Assembly: GCF_003940805.1 (NCBI RefSeq)
Contig: NZ_CP034328.1
Span: forward strand, 2,480,001 to 2,544,000
Length of the DNA: 64,000 bases
Source of the DNA: Tabrizicola piscis
GTDB lineage: Bacteria; Pseudomonadota; Alphaproteobacteria; Rhodobacterales; Rhodobacteraceae
Direction of reading: 5' to 3'
Shown here: positions 19,494 to 28,581 of the stretch, piece after piece
How the letters are laid out: the number at the start of each line of letters is the position of its first letter
How positions within the stretch are numbered: the stretch's first letter is position 1
The notes under the pieces: model-generated
Databases searched by the model: none
What the model was told of the DNA's origin: nothing
Seen by the model: the letters and a program-made list of their open reading frames with translations, nothing else
Position numbers and translations under genes: made by a program

Positions 19494-21257
19494 TCAAGCC
19501 TTTGGGCGGGGGCGCACGCGACCATAGGCCAGGTTTACGGCCGGATAAGCCTCGGCAAATGGGGCGCTTCGGATGCCACCGCCTTGTGGGTAGGGGCGAT
19601 AACGCAGGTTTGCGATCGACCGCAAGGCAGCCGCAGCCGTGCCGTCAACCTCGGGGCCTGCCCGTCGCAAGACCAATAGGTTCCGTCGAAACGTCGACAA
19701 TGTCGATATCGCGCGCAGCCCAAGCGTTTCGATCAGCTGGGGAGCCCAGCCGTTCCTTGCCCATAGGTCAAGAATACTGTCAATAGTCAGGCCGTTTGAC
19801 TGCTCAGACATGCCTCGGGCCGGTTCTGCAACCGCAAAGACGATCAGATCCCTTGCATGGCGGGCCATCGAGTCCAGGAAGACCTCCGCTGCGGCCGCAT
19901 CAAGGTGCCGGTTCAACCCAAGGCACATTACCAGGTCAAAGCAGCGGCCAAGCTCAAGTCGCTGGCGCAGATCATGGCGCGCCGACTGACTCTCTCCAAG
20001 AACCGTGGCGGCAGGATCAACGCCGTTAACTCCCAGGATCTCGGTTGCCCCGAACATTTCGAAAAGCTTGAGGTAGCTGCCCGCCCCACAGCCGATATCC
20101 AGAACAGAGTTTGGCTGAACGGTTTCGGCCAGAAAGCGGAAGGGCGCGATGTCTACCGGCATATTTGACGGCTGCAAGACATCGGCCGCTTTCTTTGCCG
20201 AATTCGAGGCTCCCTTGCCGCGCTTTGCAGGCGGCAGCAGCCCTGAATAGTCCAAGGCTGATTTCCCCATGACGGTCTTGAAAACCGACAACTCTGCCGG
20301 GAGCACAAAGCCGTCCGAGTATCGTCGGGCAAGATCAAGCTTCGGCAGTGCCGCTTGGGCGTTGTCCATGAAATCCGTTGTCCTCGCGCTCTGGGCATAG
20401 GACATCGCGATGCTTGCAACAGCCGATCCCGAAAGTGGCAGCGCGGCGTCTCGCACGACGTCCAGCAGGCGTCTGCGATGGTAAGAGGTGCCACTGTAGT
20501 TGGGGCCAGCCTTCAGCAACGAGGGTTTTTCGATGACGGCGCTGTTCCAACCTGACAGCGCCTTCGCGAGGATCTGATCCGCGCTGCGAACCGGGATATG
20601 GATCAAGGGAAAGTCCGGTCTTGCCGCCGCCGCCATCCAGTCACGTCCGATCCGGACTTTGTGCGCCCCTTTGCCCACCGCCATCGTCTCGGAAAAGGCG
20701 CCACCAAGGTGCAGAACGCATTTCGTGAAAGCGGGCTTTTCCGCGCGGCGAACAAACCTGATCGTCGTCATCGGGTCCCGGTCGTCTTCCTTTTGCTCTG
20801 GACCCGGCAGATATGTCTGCCAGGCGTGAGCCGTTGCTGTGCCCGCCGGCTCTGCGGAAACGTCGCTGCGGAAATCGGCGGGATTCTTTGCAGAAAGAAA
20901 TTCGTCGCAGTCCAAGAAGAACACGTGATCGGCGAAGAGCGCACTCTGCACGAACCGAAGTGCGGCCGTCGCCTGCGATGCCTGGGCAAAACCGTCTTCG
21001 GGACTGTCTACCACGAATATGCCACCCAACTCCCGGGCACAGTCGATCGCAATCCGGCGCGTCTCGTCGATCGATCCGTTGTCCATGACGATCATCGCGT
21101 CAAGATAGGGTCGATTTGTCCTTAAGAAGGTTTCGATGATGTCCTGTTCATTCTTCACCATCGTTATCGAGATGGAATGAACACCCGAGTCCGGGGCCTC
21201 CTGCACTAAGGCTCTTATGTCATTGTAAAAATTTGATAAGAACTTCGCAAACTGCAT
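19494..21257 (-). CDS. Family 2 glycosyltransferase fused to SAM methyltransferase
   Basis: 587 aa. Residues about 25-230 are a GT2-type domain of the group that starts 'SITMVKNEQDIIETFLRTN', with the metal-binding 'FLDCDEF' (DxD-like). A linker follows, then at about 380-540 a class I methyltransferase with motif I 'VLDIGCGAGSYLK'. It probably modifies a surface glycan or a glycosylated protein and caps or labels it by methylation. No signal peptide is seen, so it is cytoplasmic. It stands alone in a repeat-rich stretch. Confidence 0.8.
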   Translation of the reverse strand: MQFAKFLSNFYNDIRALVQEAPDSGVHSISITMVKNEQDIIETFLRTNRPYLDAMIVMDNGSIDETRRIAIDCARELGGIFVVDSPEDGFAQASQATAALRFVQSALFADHVFFLDCDEFLSAKNPADFRSDVSAEPAGTATAHAWQTYLPGPEQKEDDRDPMTTIRFVRRAEKPAFTKCVLHLGGAFSETMAVGKGAHKVRIGRDWMAAAARPDFPLIHIPVRSADQILAKALSGWNSAVIEKPSLLKAGPNYSGTSYHRRRLLDVVRDAALPLSGSAVASIAMSYAQSARTTDFMDNAQAALPKLDLARRYSDGFVLPAELSVFKTVMGKSALDYSGLLPPAKRGKGASNSAKKAADVLQPSNMPVDIAPFRFLAETVQPNSVLDIGCGAGSYLKLFEMFGATEILGVNGVDPAATVLGESQSARHDLRQRLELGRCFDLVMCLGLNRHLDAAAAEVFLDSMARHARDLIVFAVAEPARGMSEQSNGLTIDSILDLWARNGWAPQLIETLGLRAISTLSTFRRNLLVLRRAGPEVDGTAAAALRSIANLRYRPYPQGGGIRSAPFAEAYPAVNLAYGRVRPRPKA

Positions 21258-21785
21258 TCGGTATCCGGCCTGCAGCGCGATCCAGCGGCGCCGCGACCAC
21301 GTCTAGCCGCAGCGCGAACACCTGGCAACGCTAATGTCGGCCTAGAACAATGGCTTGTAGACGTTCCCGTTGGTATCCGTCACCGACCCGGTCCCGCTGG
21401 CGGTGCCTTCGAACTTCTCAGGTAAGTCGGAGCATATCGTCGTCCTCGGTCAAACCGCCCATTGTTTCGGCGGCCTCAGATGACCGCTTTCCGCCCTCAG
21501 GTCGGTCACAGTGCATCTGTGAGTGGTGATACAGCCACCCAAGCGAACGACCGCTTCGTCCGCACAGCGGTCATCCGCATCGCGAGAATGCTGAAGTGCG
21601 GGCCAACGTCTGCTTCGGGGGGCGCGGCCAGGCAGCATGGGGTGAGGTCGACTGGCAGGTATGGGCCGACAACGACCACACCGTCGCTGTGGGCGAGAAG
21701 CGCTCGTTCGCATCGATACGCAGTGTGCGTGCATTGATGTCGCTCCTGGCTTCAGCGACGATCGAAAATCGCTTCCAACGTCGGC
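21258..21785. other. Decayed intergenic DNA
   Basis: Holds the second copy of the 111-bp repeat and, near 21342-21440 on the minus strand, a short reading-frame end ('GTGSVTDTNGNVYKPLF' then stop) that looks like the C-terminus of a lost secreted protein. Nothing intact is seen. Confidence 0.45.
21558..21668. repeat. Dispersed 111-bp repeat, copy 2
   Basis: Same length and orientation as 16789-16899, differing at about eight positions. The shared core includes 'gagaatgctgaagtgcggg' in both copies. The two copies bracket a 4.7-kb segment carrying the PaaI, MarR-GNAT, DMT, hotdog and glycosyltransferase genes. Confidence 0.75.
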
Positions 21786-21960
21786 TCCAATCACGAGGCG
21801 TTCAAAGGCCGGAACGGATGTGGCCCCGGTTCGGTGCAGGAATGCGACTTGGTGGCTTTCCACGGTACACCGACTGGTGCCGAGGTCGGCCGCGATATTC
21901 TGGCTCGGCTGGCCAGCGAAGCGTCTAGCCAAGAGTCTAATGCTGTCTTTCGGTCAAGCC
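21786..21960 (-). pseudogene. Fragment of a LuxR/FixJ-type response-regulator HTH
   Basis: The frame 'AGQPSQNIAADLGTSRCTVE' followed by 'RTGATSV' matches the C-terminal HTH of FixJ/NarL regulators. Just upstream 'LTERQ', the normal start of that domain, sits in another frame with stops between. No receiver domain is found. A decayed relic. Confidence 0.55.
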
Positions 21961-22168
21961 ATATCCAAGATCGGGGTAGCCTTCCGCCAGCCCCCCAATC
22001 ACAGTCGTCCTTTAGCGGGTTCAATGTCGCTCCCTGTGCTGACGGTGCGGCGATGATTGGTAACTTCATCGGCCATCACCGCGCGGCCTGCGCCCTGAAC
22101 CGTCGGCCTGGGCCAAGCCCAGGACCAGCGGCGCCAGCGAACTGGCGCGGCGGGACCCTTGCGATTGC

Positions 22169-22405
22169 CTACCTCCTGCGAACGGAATTCCCACCCGCAA
22201 GAATACCGTTGATCAGGGTTGCAACCGAATTGTGAAGTTCGGTTCTTCCGTCTTCACCAGGATCATTGGCATGAGCGGCCGCCGCATCGCGCAGGATGCC
22301 GACGATCTCTCTTTCCGGCAGGATGTTCCGGTCATTCAGCGCCAGAAGCAGGGACTCGCAGATTGCTAGAGCCGCAGTTCCGGCTACATCAGGGACGTTC
22401 TTCAT
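22169..22405 (-). CDS. Small conserved-looking protein, function unknown
   Basis: 78 aa from the ATG at 22405 (MKNVPDVAG); a longer frame starts at 22528 but would run through the FNR-like box. Mostly helical, with a C-terminus ending 'AGGNSVRRR'. I recall similar short proteins in Rhodobacterales stress loci but cannot name a family. It is divergent from the Crp/Fnr gene with an FNR-type dyad between them. Confidence 0.6.
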   Translation of the reverse strand: MKNVPDVAGTAALAICESLLLALNDRNILPEREIVGILRDAAAAHANDPGEDGRTELHNSVATLINGILAGGNSVRRR

Positions 22406-22499
22406 TTCGCGGACACTCCCGTTGCGGCACCGGACGCGAACGTCGAATGCCTGCGAATTCGAAATCCCGATTAGTGTCGCAGACCTGTGGTAGGAATGA

Positions 22500-22513
22500 C
22501 TGACGTGGATCAG
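22500..22513. promoter_or_regulatory. FNR-type dyad CTGAC-GTGG-ATCAG
   Basis: Matches the FNR/Dnr dyad pattern (TTGAT-N4-ATCAA) at 8 of 10 positions. It lies about 80 bp before the Crp/Fnr gene and 100 bp before the divergent small protein. It is one of four such boxes found in promoter regions of this module. Confidence 0.45.
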
Positions 22514-22587
22514 CGTCACCGTCTTCATGCTGTCCTAGAGGTTGACCGGGAGATTTTTACCTTCCCCGCCCCTGCGTCACGAAAGGA

Positions 22588-23328
22588 TTGCCGTCCTTGA
22601 CAACCCAGCACACTCCCTTTGCGCGAAAGCTGGGGGCCTTTGTCGCCCTTTCCCCCGAGGAACTGGGTTTGCTTGATCAGTTGCACAGCCGACGCAGGAC
22701 CTTTCCGGCGCTGCGGGATATGGTCTACGAAGGGCAGGTCGAACGATCAGCCTACATTCTGGCGTCCGGCAGGGTCTGTTCCTACAAGCTTTTGCCGGGA
22801 GGAACCCGGCAGATCGTCGATTTCCAGATCCCGGGAGATTTCCTTGGCTTGCGCTCGGTCCTGTTTCGCACGGCGGACCACAATATCGAACCGATCACCC
22901 GGGTGCAGGCCTCGGAAGTTCAGGCACAAGACTTGCTGGATGCATTCAACACGGCACCCCGGCTGGCTGCGGCAGTGCTCTGGGCGGCTTCGCGGGACGA
23001 AGCGATGGTGGTGGAGCATCTCGTTGACATCGGGCGGCGGGATGCCAAGCAGCGGATGGGGCATTTCCTTCTAGAATTGGGTGCGCGGCTGAAGCTTGTC
23101 GGGCTGGGCTCAAGCGACGGCTACAACTGCCCACTGACGCAATATCTGCTGGCCGATGCCCTTGGCCTGAGCGCCGTTCACGTGAACCGGGTGCTGCGCG
23201 AGCTGCGTGAGGATGGGCTTGTCAGTTTTCAGCAGGGCAAGGTCATTTTCAGCGATTTCGATGGCCTGGTCGAGTTTACCGAATTTGACCGACACTACCT
23301 TGATCACGAGGGTCCATTGATGAAGTGA
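22588..23328 (+). CDS. Crp/Fnr-family transcriptional regulator
   Basis: About 246 aa with an N-terminal cyclic-nucleotide-type beta-roll (about 25-130), a long dimer helix, and a C-terminal HTH ('TQYLLADALGLSAVHVNRVLREL'). The cysteine cluster of oxygen-sensing FNR is absent; only two Cys are seen. The recognition helix has H-V-N-R where FNR has E-T-I-S-R, so it may not read the standard FNR box itself. The start is a TTG at 22588, or the TTG at 22597 that has better spacing from AAAGGA. It is convergent with the SDR gene. Confidence 0.87.
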   Translation: MPSLTTQHTPFARKLGAFVALSPEELGLLDQLHSRRRTFPALRDMVYEGQVERSAYILASGRVCSYKLLPGGTRQIVDFQIPGDFLGLRSVLFRTADHNIEPITRVQASEVQAQDLLDAFNTAPRLAAAVLWAASRDEAMVVEHLVDIGRRDAKQRMGHFLLELGARLKLVGLGSSDGYNCPLTQYLLADALGLSAVHVNRVLRELREDGLVSFQQGKVIFSDFDGLVEFTEFDRHYLDHEGPLMK

Positions 23329-24102
23329 TCATGCCGCTGTCAGACCGCCGTCAACCGTATAGGCTCCCCCGTTGATGTAGCCCGCATCGTCGGAGGCAAG
23401 GAATGCGACCAGCCCCGCGACCTCGTCCGGGCTGCCATAGCGGCGCATCGGGATCGTTGCGGCAAAGCCTGCATGGACGGTGGCAGCCTCGCCCGGGCGC
23501 GCGCCTTCTTCGATCGAGGCCATCATCCGGCTTTCGATCGGGCCGGGGTTGATGCAGTTCACCCGGATGCCCTTGGCCCCCCATTCGACCGCCGCCGCCC
23601 GGGTCAACCCAAGGACCGCGTGCTTGCTTGCGACATAGGCGCAAAGGCCGGACGAACCCGTCAGCCCTGCAACGCTGGAGGAGTTGATGATGCTGCCATG
23701 CCCGGCCACGGCCATGACGGGGATCACCAGTTTCAGCCCCAGGAAGATGCCGGTCACGTTGACCTCCATCACCCGGCGAAACCCATCAGTCGGAAAATCG
23801 GGGATCGGGGCGACTGGCCCTTCGATGCCCGCGTTGTTGAAGAAGACGTCGATTGTACCGAAGGTAGTGACTGTGGTTTGAACCGCCGCCGCGAAGGCAG
23901 CTTCGTCCGTGACGTCGGCCTCAAGTTCCAGCAGGCGCTTAGGGTCCGCGACAACGCTCTGCAACTCGCCAAAGTCGGTCCCAACCTTGTCGAGTGCCGC
24001 GATAGAGGCGCCACGAGATGCCAGAAGCTTGGCCGTCGCCAGTCCAAGTGCGCCTGCGGCACCGGTGATCAGGACAGTCTTGCCAGTCATTGAAAGCGTC
24101 AT
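23329..24102 (-). CDS. Short-chain dehydrogenase/reductase
   Basis: 257 aa classical SDR: NAD(P)-binding 'TGAAGALG' (about 14-21), 'NNAG', catalytic Ser ('SSVAGLTG'), 'YVASKHAV' (Tyr-x-x-x-Lys), and 'NCINPGPI'. 'ALDK' after strand 2 suggests NAD(H) preference, though this is weak evidence. The substrate is unknown. It ends immediately next to the Crp/Fnr gene. Confidence 0.9.
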   Translation of the reverse strand: MTLSMTGKTVLITGAAGALGLATAKLLASRGASIAALDKVGTDFGELQSVVADPKRLLELEADVTDEAAFAAAVQTTVTTFGTIDVFFNNAGIEGPVAPIPDFPTDGFRRVMEVNVTGIFLGLKLVIPVMAVAGHGSIINSSSVAGLTGSSGLCAYVASKHAVLGLTRAAAVEWGAKGIRVNCINPGPIESRMMASIEEGARPGEAATVHAGFAATIPMRRYGSPDEVAGLVAFLASDDAGYINGGAYTVDGGLTAA

Positions 24103-24157
24103 CGGCTATCCTGAATGATGTAGAAATGTCCATGTGCAGCGCGTCGCTTGCTCGGTT

Positions 24158-24205
24158 CCGATCACCCGATGCTCGTAACAGGGGACAAGAGCATCGGGTA
24201 ATCGG
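24158..24205. other. Long imperfect inverted repeat between arcC and the SDR gene
   Basis: Arms 'ccgat-c-acccgatgctc' and 'gagcatcgggt-a-atcgg' pair over 16 bp with one mismatch and a 14-nt loop. It lies past the arcC stop and before the SDR start on the same strand. There is no T-tract, so it is not a textbook terminator; it may be an RNA-stabilising hairpin or a protein-binding dyad. Confidence 0.55.
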
Positions 24206-24300
24206 TCCGTCACTTGCCGGAGCCTCGGGGAACGCAAGAGCCAGCAAGTCGATGCCCATTTTGACTGTCGGATGTGCTCTGGCGCTGATCCAGGTTTGCG

Positions 24301-25266
24301 TCAGGGCAATATCTTCGCTGCCGCTCCGGTCGGGATGGACCTTTCCGGAAGTGATGTGTCGAGCCGGATCTGTGTGCCTGCCTTGCCTTCGACAATGGCG
24401 CGTGCGTCCTGGAGGCTGCCGATCCCGGCGAGCTTTCCACCGGCCCGAACAAAGGCACAGGCCGAGGTGATCTTCGGTGCCATTGATCCAGACTCAAACT
24501 CCATCGCATCCAGCGCCTCGGGAGTAATGCGACCGATGAGCATCTGCGTGGGAGTTCCCCAGTCGCGGAACACCGCCTCGACATCCGTCAGCATCAAAAG
24601 GATGTCTGCCGCAAGGGCCGTCGCCAGCAGGGCCGCTGTGCGGTCCTTGTCAATTACCGCCTCGACCCCCTCCATCTTGCCATCCACGCCGCGCACCACG
24701 GGGATGCCGCCACCGCCCGCACAGATCACGCTGACCCCTGCCTCGACCAGAAGGCGGATCGGCCCGATGTTCAGGATTGCGACGGGGAGGGGTGACGGGA
24801 CAACCCGGCGCAGGCCGCCCGTCGCTTCGGCCACCATCGACCATTGATGATCCGCCCGGACCTGTTTGCCTTCTTCGGCAGTATAGACCGGGCCGATGGG
24901 CTTGGTCGGCTGGTCGAAGGCCGGGTCCTTGCGGTTGACCTCGACCCGGGTAAGCAGGGTGGCGCAGTCGGTGCCTGGGGGGAGGGCATTCATCAGCTCC
25001 TGCTCGATCAGGTAGCCGATCATACCTTCGGTTTCCGCCCCCAGCACATCCAATGGCCAGGGATTATCAGGCGCAAACGTCGCCGCGTGCAGCGCCATTA
25101 GCCCGACTTGCGGTCCGTTGCCGTGCGCGACGATGACCTGATGATCCCGCGCAAGGTCCGCCAACGCCTCCGCTGCGATCCGCACATTGGTGTGCTGCGC
25201 CTCGGCCGTCATCGGCTCGCCGCGCTTCAGTAGGGCATTGCCGCCCAGGGCCACGACGATGCGCAT
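24301..25266 (-). CDS. arcC: Carbamate kinase
   Basis: 321 aa starting 'MRIVVALGGNALLKRGEP', the family signature. The glycine-rich 'AGGGGIPVV' and 'EAVIDKDRTAALLA' are also diagnostic. It converts carbamoyl phosphate and ADP to ATP, CO2 and ammonia in the cytoplasm, the energy-yielding last step of the arginine deiminase pathway. It lies one base after arcB in the same operon. Confidence 0.95.
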   Translation of the reverse strand: MRIVVALGGNALLKRGEPMTAEAQHTNVRIAAEALADLARDHQVIVAHGNGPQVGLMALHAATFAPDNPWPLDVLGAETEGMIGYLIEQELMNALPPGTDCATLLTRVEVNRKDPAFDQPTKPIGPVYTAEEGKQVRADHQWSMVAEATGGLRRVVPSPLPVAILNIGPIRLLVEAGVSVICAGGGGIPVVRGVDGKMEGVEAVIDKDRTAALLATALAADILLMLTDVEAVFRDWGTPTQMLIGRITPEALDAMEFESGSMAPKITSACAFVRAGGKLAGIGSLQDARAIVEGKAGTQIRLDTSLPERSIPTGAAAKILP

Positions 25267-25267
25267 G

Positions 25268-26269
25268 TCAGGCCCCTATCGTGGCGACGAGGACAGCCTT
25301 GATCGAATGAAGGCGGTTCTCGGCCTGATCGAAGACCTTCGATGCGGGAGATTCGAAGACTTCCTCCGACACCTCCATGCAGTCGATGCCATAGGTCTGG
25401 AACACTTTCTCTCCGGTCTTGGTGTCGCGGTTGTGGAAGGCGGGCAGGCAGTGCAGGAACTTGGCATGCGGATTGCCGGTCAGGTCCATCACCTTCTGCG
25501 TGACGGTGAAGGGAGACAAAAGTGCGATGCGATCCGCCCAGACTGTCTCCGGCTCGCCCATCGAGACCCAGACGTCGGTGTAGACGAAGTCGCAGCCCTC
25601 CGCTCCTTCGGCAAGCTTCTCGGTCAGCGTGATCCGCGCGCCCGAGGTTTCGGCCAGCGTGCGACACTGTTCGACCAGAACCTTGTTCGGCCAAAGTGCC
25701 TTCGGCCCGCAGAGGCGGATGTCCATGCCGATCAGCGCCGCGCCAACCATCAGCGACGCGCCCATGTTGCCGCCGGTATCACCCACGAAGCAGAAGGCGA
25801 TGTCGGACAAGTGCTTGTGGGTGTTTTCCCGCATCGTCATCAGGTCGGCGAGGACCTGCGTCGGATGAAACTCATCCGTCAGCCCGTTGTAGACCGGGAC
25901 GCCCGCGAACTCGGCCAGCACTTCGGCCTCGGCCTGTCCGAAGCCCCGGTATTCGATGGCATCATAGAACCGGCCCAGCACGCGGGCGGTGTCCTTCATC
26001 GTCTCCTTGGTCCCGATATGGCTGCCGGTCGGCCCAAGGTAGGTGACATGCGCGCCCTGGTCGAAAGCGGCAACCTCAAAGGCGCTGCGGGTCCGTGTGC
26101 TGTCCTTCTCGAAGATCAGGGCGATGGTCTTGCTTTTCAGCAATGGCTGCTCGGTGCCCGCCGCCTTCGCCTCTTTGAGGCTGGAACCAAGGCGCAAAAG
26201 GAAGCGTAACTCGTCCCCCGAAAAATCCAGCAGTTTCAGAAAGCTGCGGCCGTGAAGATTTTGCGGCAT
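25268..26269 (-). CDS. arcB: Ornithine carbamoyltransferase, catabolic type
   Basis: 333 aa with the carbamoyl-phosphate motif '[11 protein letters not shown]' (about 56-66) and the ornithine/Cys motif 'HCLPAFH' (about 275). Length and C-terminal '[12 protein letters not shown]' fit the catabolic ArcB branch better than biosynthetic ArgF, as does its place between arcA and arcC. It splits citrulline into ornithine and carbamoyl phosphate. Confidence 0.93.
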   Translation of the reverse strand: MPQNLHGRSFLKLLDFSGDELRFLLRLGSSLKEAKAAGTEQPLLKSKTIALIFEKDSTRTRSAFEVAAFDQGAHVTYLGPTGSHIGTKETMKDTARVLGRFYDAIEYRGFGQAEAEVLAEFAGVPVYNGLTDEFHPTQVLADLMTMRENTHKHLSDIAFCFVGDTGGNMGASLMVGAALIGMDIRLCGPKALWPNKVLVEQCRTLAETSGARITLTEKLAEGAEGCDFVYTDVWVSMGEPETVWADRIALLSPFTVTQKVMDLTGNPHAKFLHCLPAFHNRDTKTGEKVFQTYGIDCMEVSEEVFESPASKVFDQAENRLHSIKAVLVATIGA

Positions 26270-26278
26270 GGGTCACCT

Positions 26279-27358
26279 TTAGGTCAATAGGGTTTGCGCG
26301 GACGGGCGGCGCAAGGAATAGGGCATGAGGTCCAGCGTCCGCCCGAGGCGGAGAAGGATCGACGGGCGGCCCGAGGTGACGCCGCAGATGCGCGCCACCT
26401 CGGCCCGGCTGTCCGGGCTTTCAATGGCGGGGTTGATGTGGGCCATCGCCAGCCCCTGAGCCGTCGCCGCAAGGCAAATCCTTGCCAGACGACGGCCGGT
26501 GTCGATGCGGCCCGCAGGTGTGTCCGGGTCGCTGACCAGAAAGGCCAGCGCGGGCGTGCTGTCGATCTGCGCGGCCAGCGCCTCGCTTTGACCCTTGGCA
26601 GTGACAAGCACCCCGAAGAGGCTTTCGCCCAGCATCTGCGGCAGGGCGGGGCTGCCGCTGCAGCCGGAAAAGAGGCCGTCACGGCTTTCCAGCGCGGCGC
26701 CTTGCGAAAACCGCAGCCATGATTTCAGCTCGGCCCGGTAGGCAGTATCGGCCATCTGAGCGCCGTAAGCCGCGACAGTCAGGTCGCGAAGCGCAGTGCG
26801 GGTCGGGGCATCCTCGATCAGGCGCAGGGTGGGGTCGGCCTTTAGGGCCACGCGGTCGGCCTCGGTCAGTGCGCTGCCGTCGTAAAGCCCGCGATGGGAT
26901 TGGCGGATCCTTATTGCGGGCAGGAGTGGGGAGGCGGCAACGCCCTCAGCAAATATCAGTGTCACCGTGCCATCGGCGGCGATTTCCGGGCGGGCCGTGG
27001 TGCCATAGGCGGTAGCGGCGATGATCAGCGTCTCCACCGCCGCCCCAAGGCTGACAAACAGGTGGTGATCGTCGGGATCCACCACCGGCGTCCGCCGCGC
27101 GGGGTCGACGGCGATGTGCACGCCACCCGGCACTGCGGTGAAGCGCCACGCTTGGGTGTTGTGACTGTTCGGCGCGAGTGCGGCCATCCGCACGAGTTCG
27201 GCCAGACGCTCGGGTCCGGTCGCAGCAAGGTTCAGCGGCACGCGGGCACCAGCGGCGGTCGTAACATAAAGATCGGCCTCCCGGGCCTGCCGCCAGTAGC
27301 CCGCCGCCCCAAGGACGACCGCAGTCCCCACAGCCGTCAAAAGCGTGCGGCGGTTCAT
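26279..27358 (-). CDS. Acg-like nitroreductase-family membrane/exported protein
   Basis: 359 aa from the ATG at 27358 ([11 protein letters not shown]). The N-terminus has Arg-Arg and a hydrophobic stretch, so it is either a Tat-type signal or a membrane anchor. The body shows the Acg nitroreductase pattern ('[14 protein letters not shown]'), usually an FMN site. The start overlaps the arcA stop (ATGA), so it is translationally coupled. An oxidoreductase inside an arc operon is unusual. Related proteins in mycobacteria are induced by hypoxia. Confidence 0.8.
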   Translation of the reverse strand: MNRRTLLTAVGTAVVLGAAGYWRQAREADLYVTTAAGARVPLNLAATGPERLAELVRMAALAPNSHNTQAWRFTAVPGGVHIAVDPARRTPVVDPDDHHLFVSLGAAVETLIIAATAYGTTARPEIAADGTVTLIFAEGVAASPLLPAIRIRQSHRGLYDGSALTEADRVALKADPTLRLIEDAPTRTALRDLTVAAYGAQMADTAYRAELKSWLRFSQGAALESRDGLFSGCSGSPALPQMLGESLFGVLVTAKGQSEALAAQIDSTPALAFLVSDPDTPAGRIDTGRRLARICLAATAQGLAMAHINPAIESPDSRAEVARICGVTSGRPSILLRLGRTLDLMPYSLRRPSAQTLLT

Positions 27359-28581
27359 TCCAGCGCGTCCCGGATCAAGGGACAGGTCATGCAATGCGAC
27401 CCGCCACGCCCGCGCCCCAGCTCCGCGCCCGAGATGGTGATGACCTCGACCCCCGCCTTGCGCAGAAGGGTGTTGGAATGGGTGTTCCTCTCATAACCCA
27501 CGACGACGCCAGGAGAGACGCACAGAAGGTTGTTGGCGTCATCCCACTGTTCGCGCTGGGATTCGTAGGCATCGCCGCCCGTGGGCACGGTGCGGAGTTT
27601 TTTCAGGCCAAGCGCCCCGGCGACGACCCCCAGAAAAGGCGCGGTCTCGGCTGTCACTGTCACCCCGCCCTTGTCGCCGGGGCGCAGGGAGTAGGTCTGG
27701 ATCGCGTCCGTCACCTCGGCGAAGACCGTCACCAGATCGCGGTCGCAGAAGGTGAAGACGGTGTCGAGGTGCATCGACGACCGCGCGCGGGGGAACTGGC
27801 AAGCGATGACCCGCTCCGCTCCGCCCCCGGCGAACAGTGCCCGCGCGACTTGGCCCACCGCCTGTGGCGTCGTGCGTTCGCCCATGCCGATCAGGACAGT
27901 GCCATGGCCGATGGGCATGACATCTCCACCCTCCAGCGTGGCCATCCCGTGATCAACCAACGGATCGCCGAACCAGATCGGGAAGCCCGCATCGGCGAAG
28001 TCGGGGTGAAAGCGGTAGATAGCGGTCAGGTTCAGCGTCTCTAGCTTGCGGGCGGCTCAGAACATCGGGTTCAGCGTGACGCCGCCGTAGATCCAAGCTG
28101 AAGAGTCACGGGTGAAGATCGTGTTCGGCATCGGCGGCAGCAGGAAATCCTCGGGCCTCAGCATCGGAACCACGACACCCGCCTCGGGGATCGGCAGTTC
28201 GGCGCGGCTCATGCCCCCGATCAGGATGTGGGACAGGGGTTTGGCGGGCATCTCGGTCAGGCAGGCGAGGAGGTCGGCGGAGAGGCCGACGCCAACGGAG
28301 TTGTCGTTGATCCGTGCCTCCAGCAGCCACTTTCGGGCCTCCGGGAGCGCCAAAACCTCCTCCAGCATTTCGCGCAGAAGGACGACCTCGACGCCGCGCT
28401 CGCGCAGGATGTCGACAAAGGCCATGTGGTCGATCCGGGCCTGTTTCACCCAGAGGACATCGTCGAAAAGGAGGCTCTTGGCATTTGCGGGCGTCAGCCG
28501 CGCCATTTCCGACCCCGGGCGGTGGACCAGGACGCGGCGCAGGGTGCCGGCCTCGGAATGGACGCCATAGGTCAGAGTCAT
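27355..28581 (-). pseudogene. arcA: Arginine deiminase with in-frame opal stop
   Basis: Full-length frame of 408 codons, the normal size, broken by TGA at 28057-28059. The context reads 'NPMF-stop-AARK'; relatives have an aromatic residue, often Trp, here, so TGG to TGA is the simplest change. Everything else is intact: 'DDVLW', 'MPNTIFTRDSS', '[10 protein letters not shown]', 'MHLDTVFTF' and the catalytic Cys in '[13 protein letters not shown]'. Without readthrough the protein loses its active-site half. The start overlaps the antiporter gene by 4 bp. A base-calling error is possible. Confidence 0.88.

Noticed and set aside
21450..21932. 160-aa minus-strand frame
   Set aside because: It joins a LuxR fragment to the antisense of the 111-bp repeat; not a real gene.
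24285..24298. CTGAT-CCAG-GTTTG as a fifth FNR box
   Set aside because: The right half is poor and it lies at the arcC end rather than in a promoter region.
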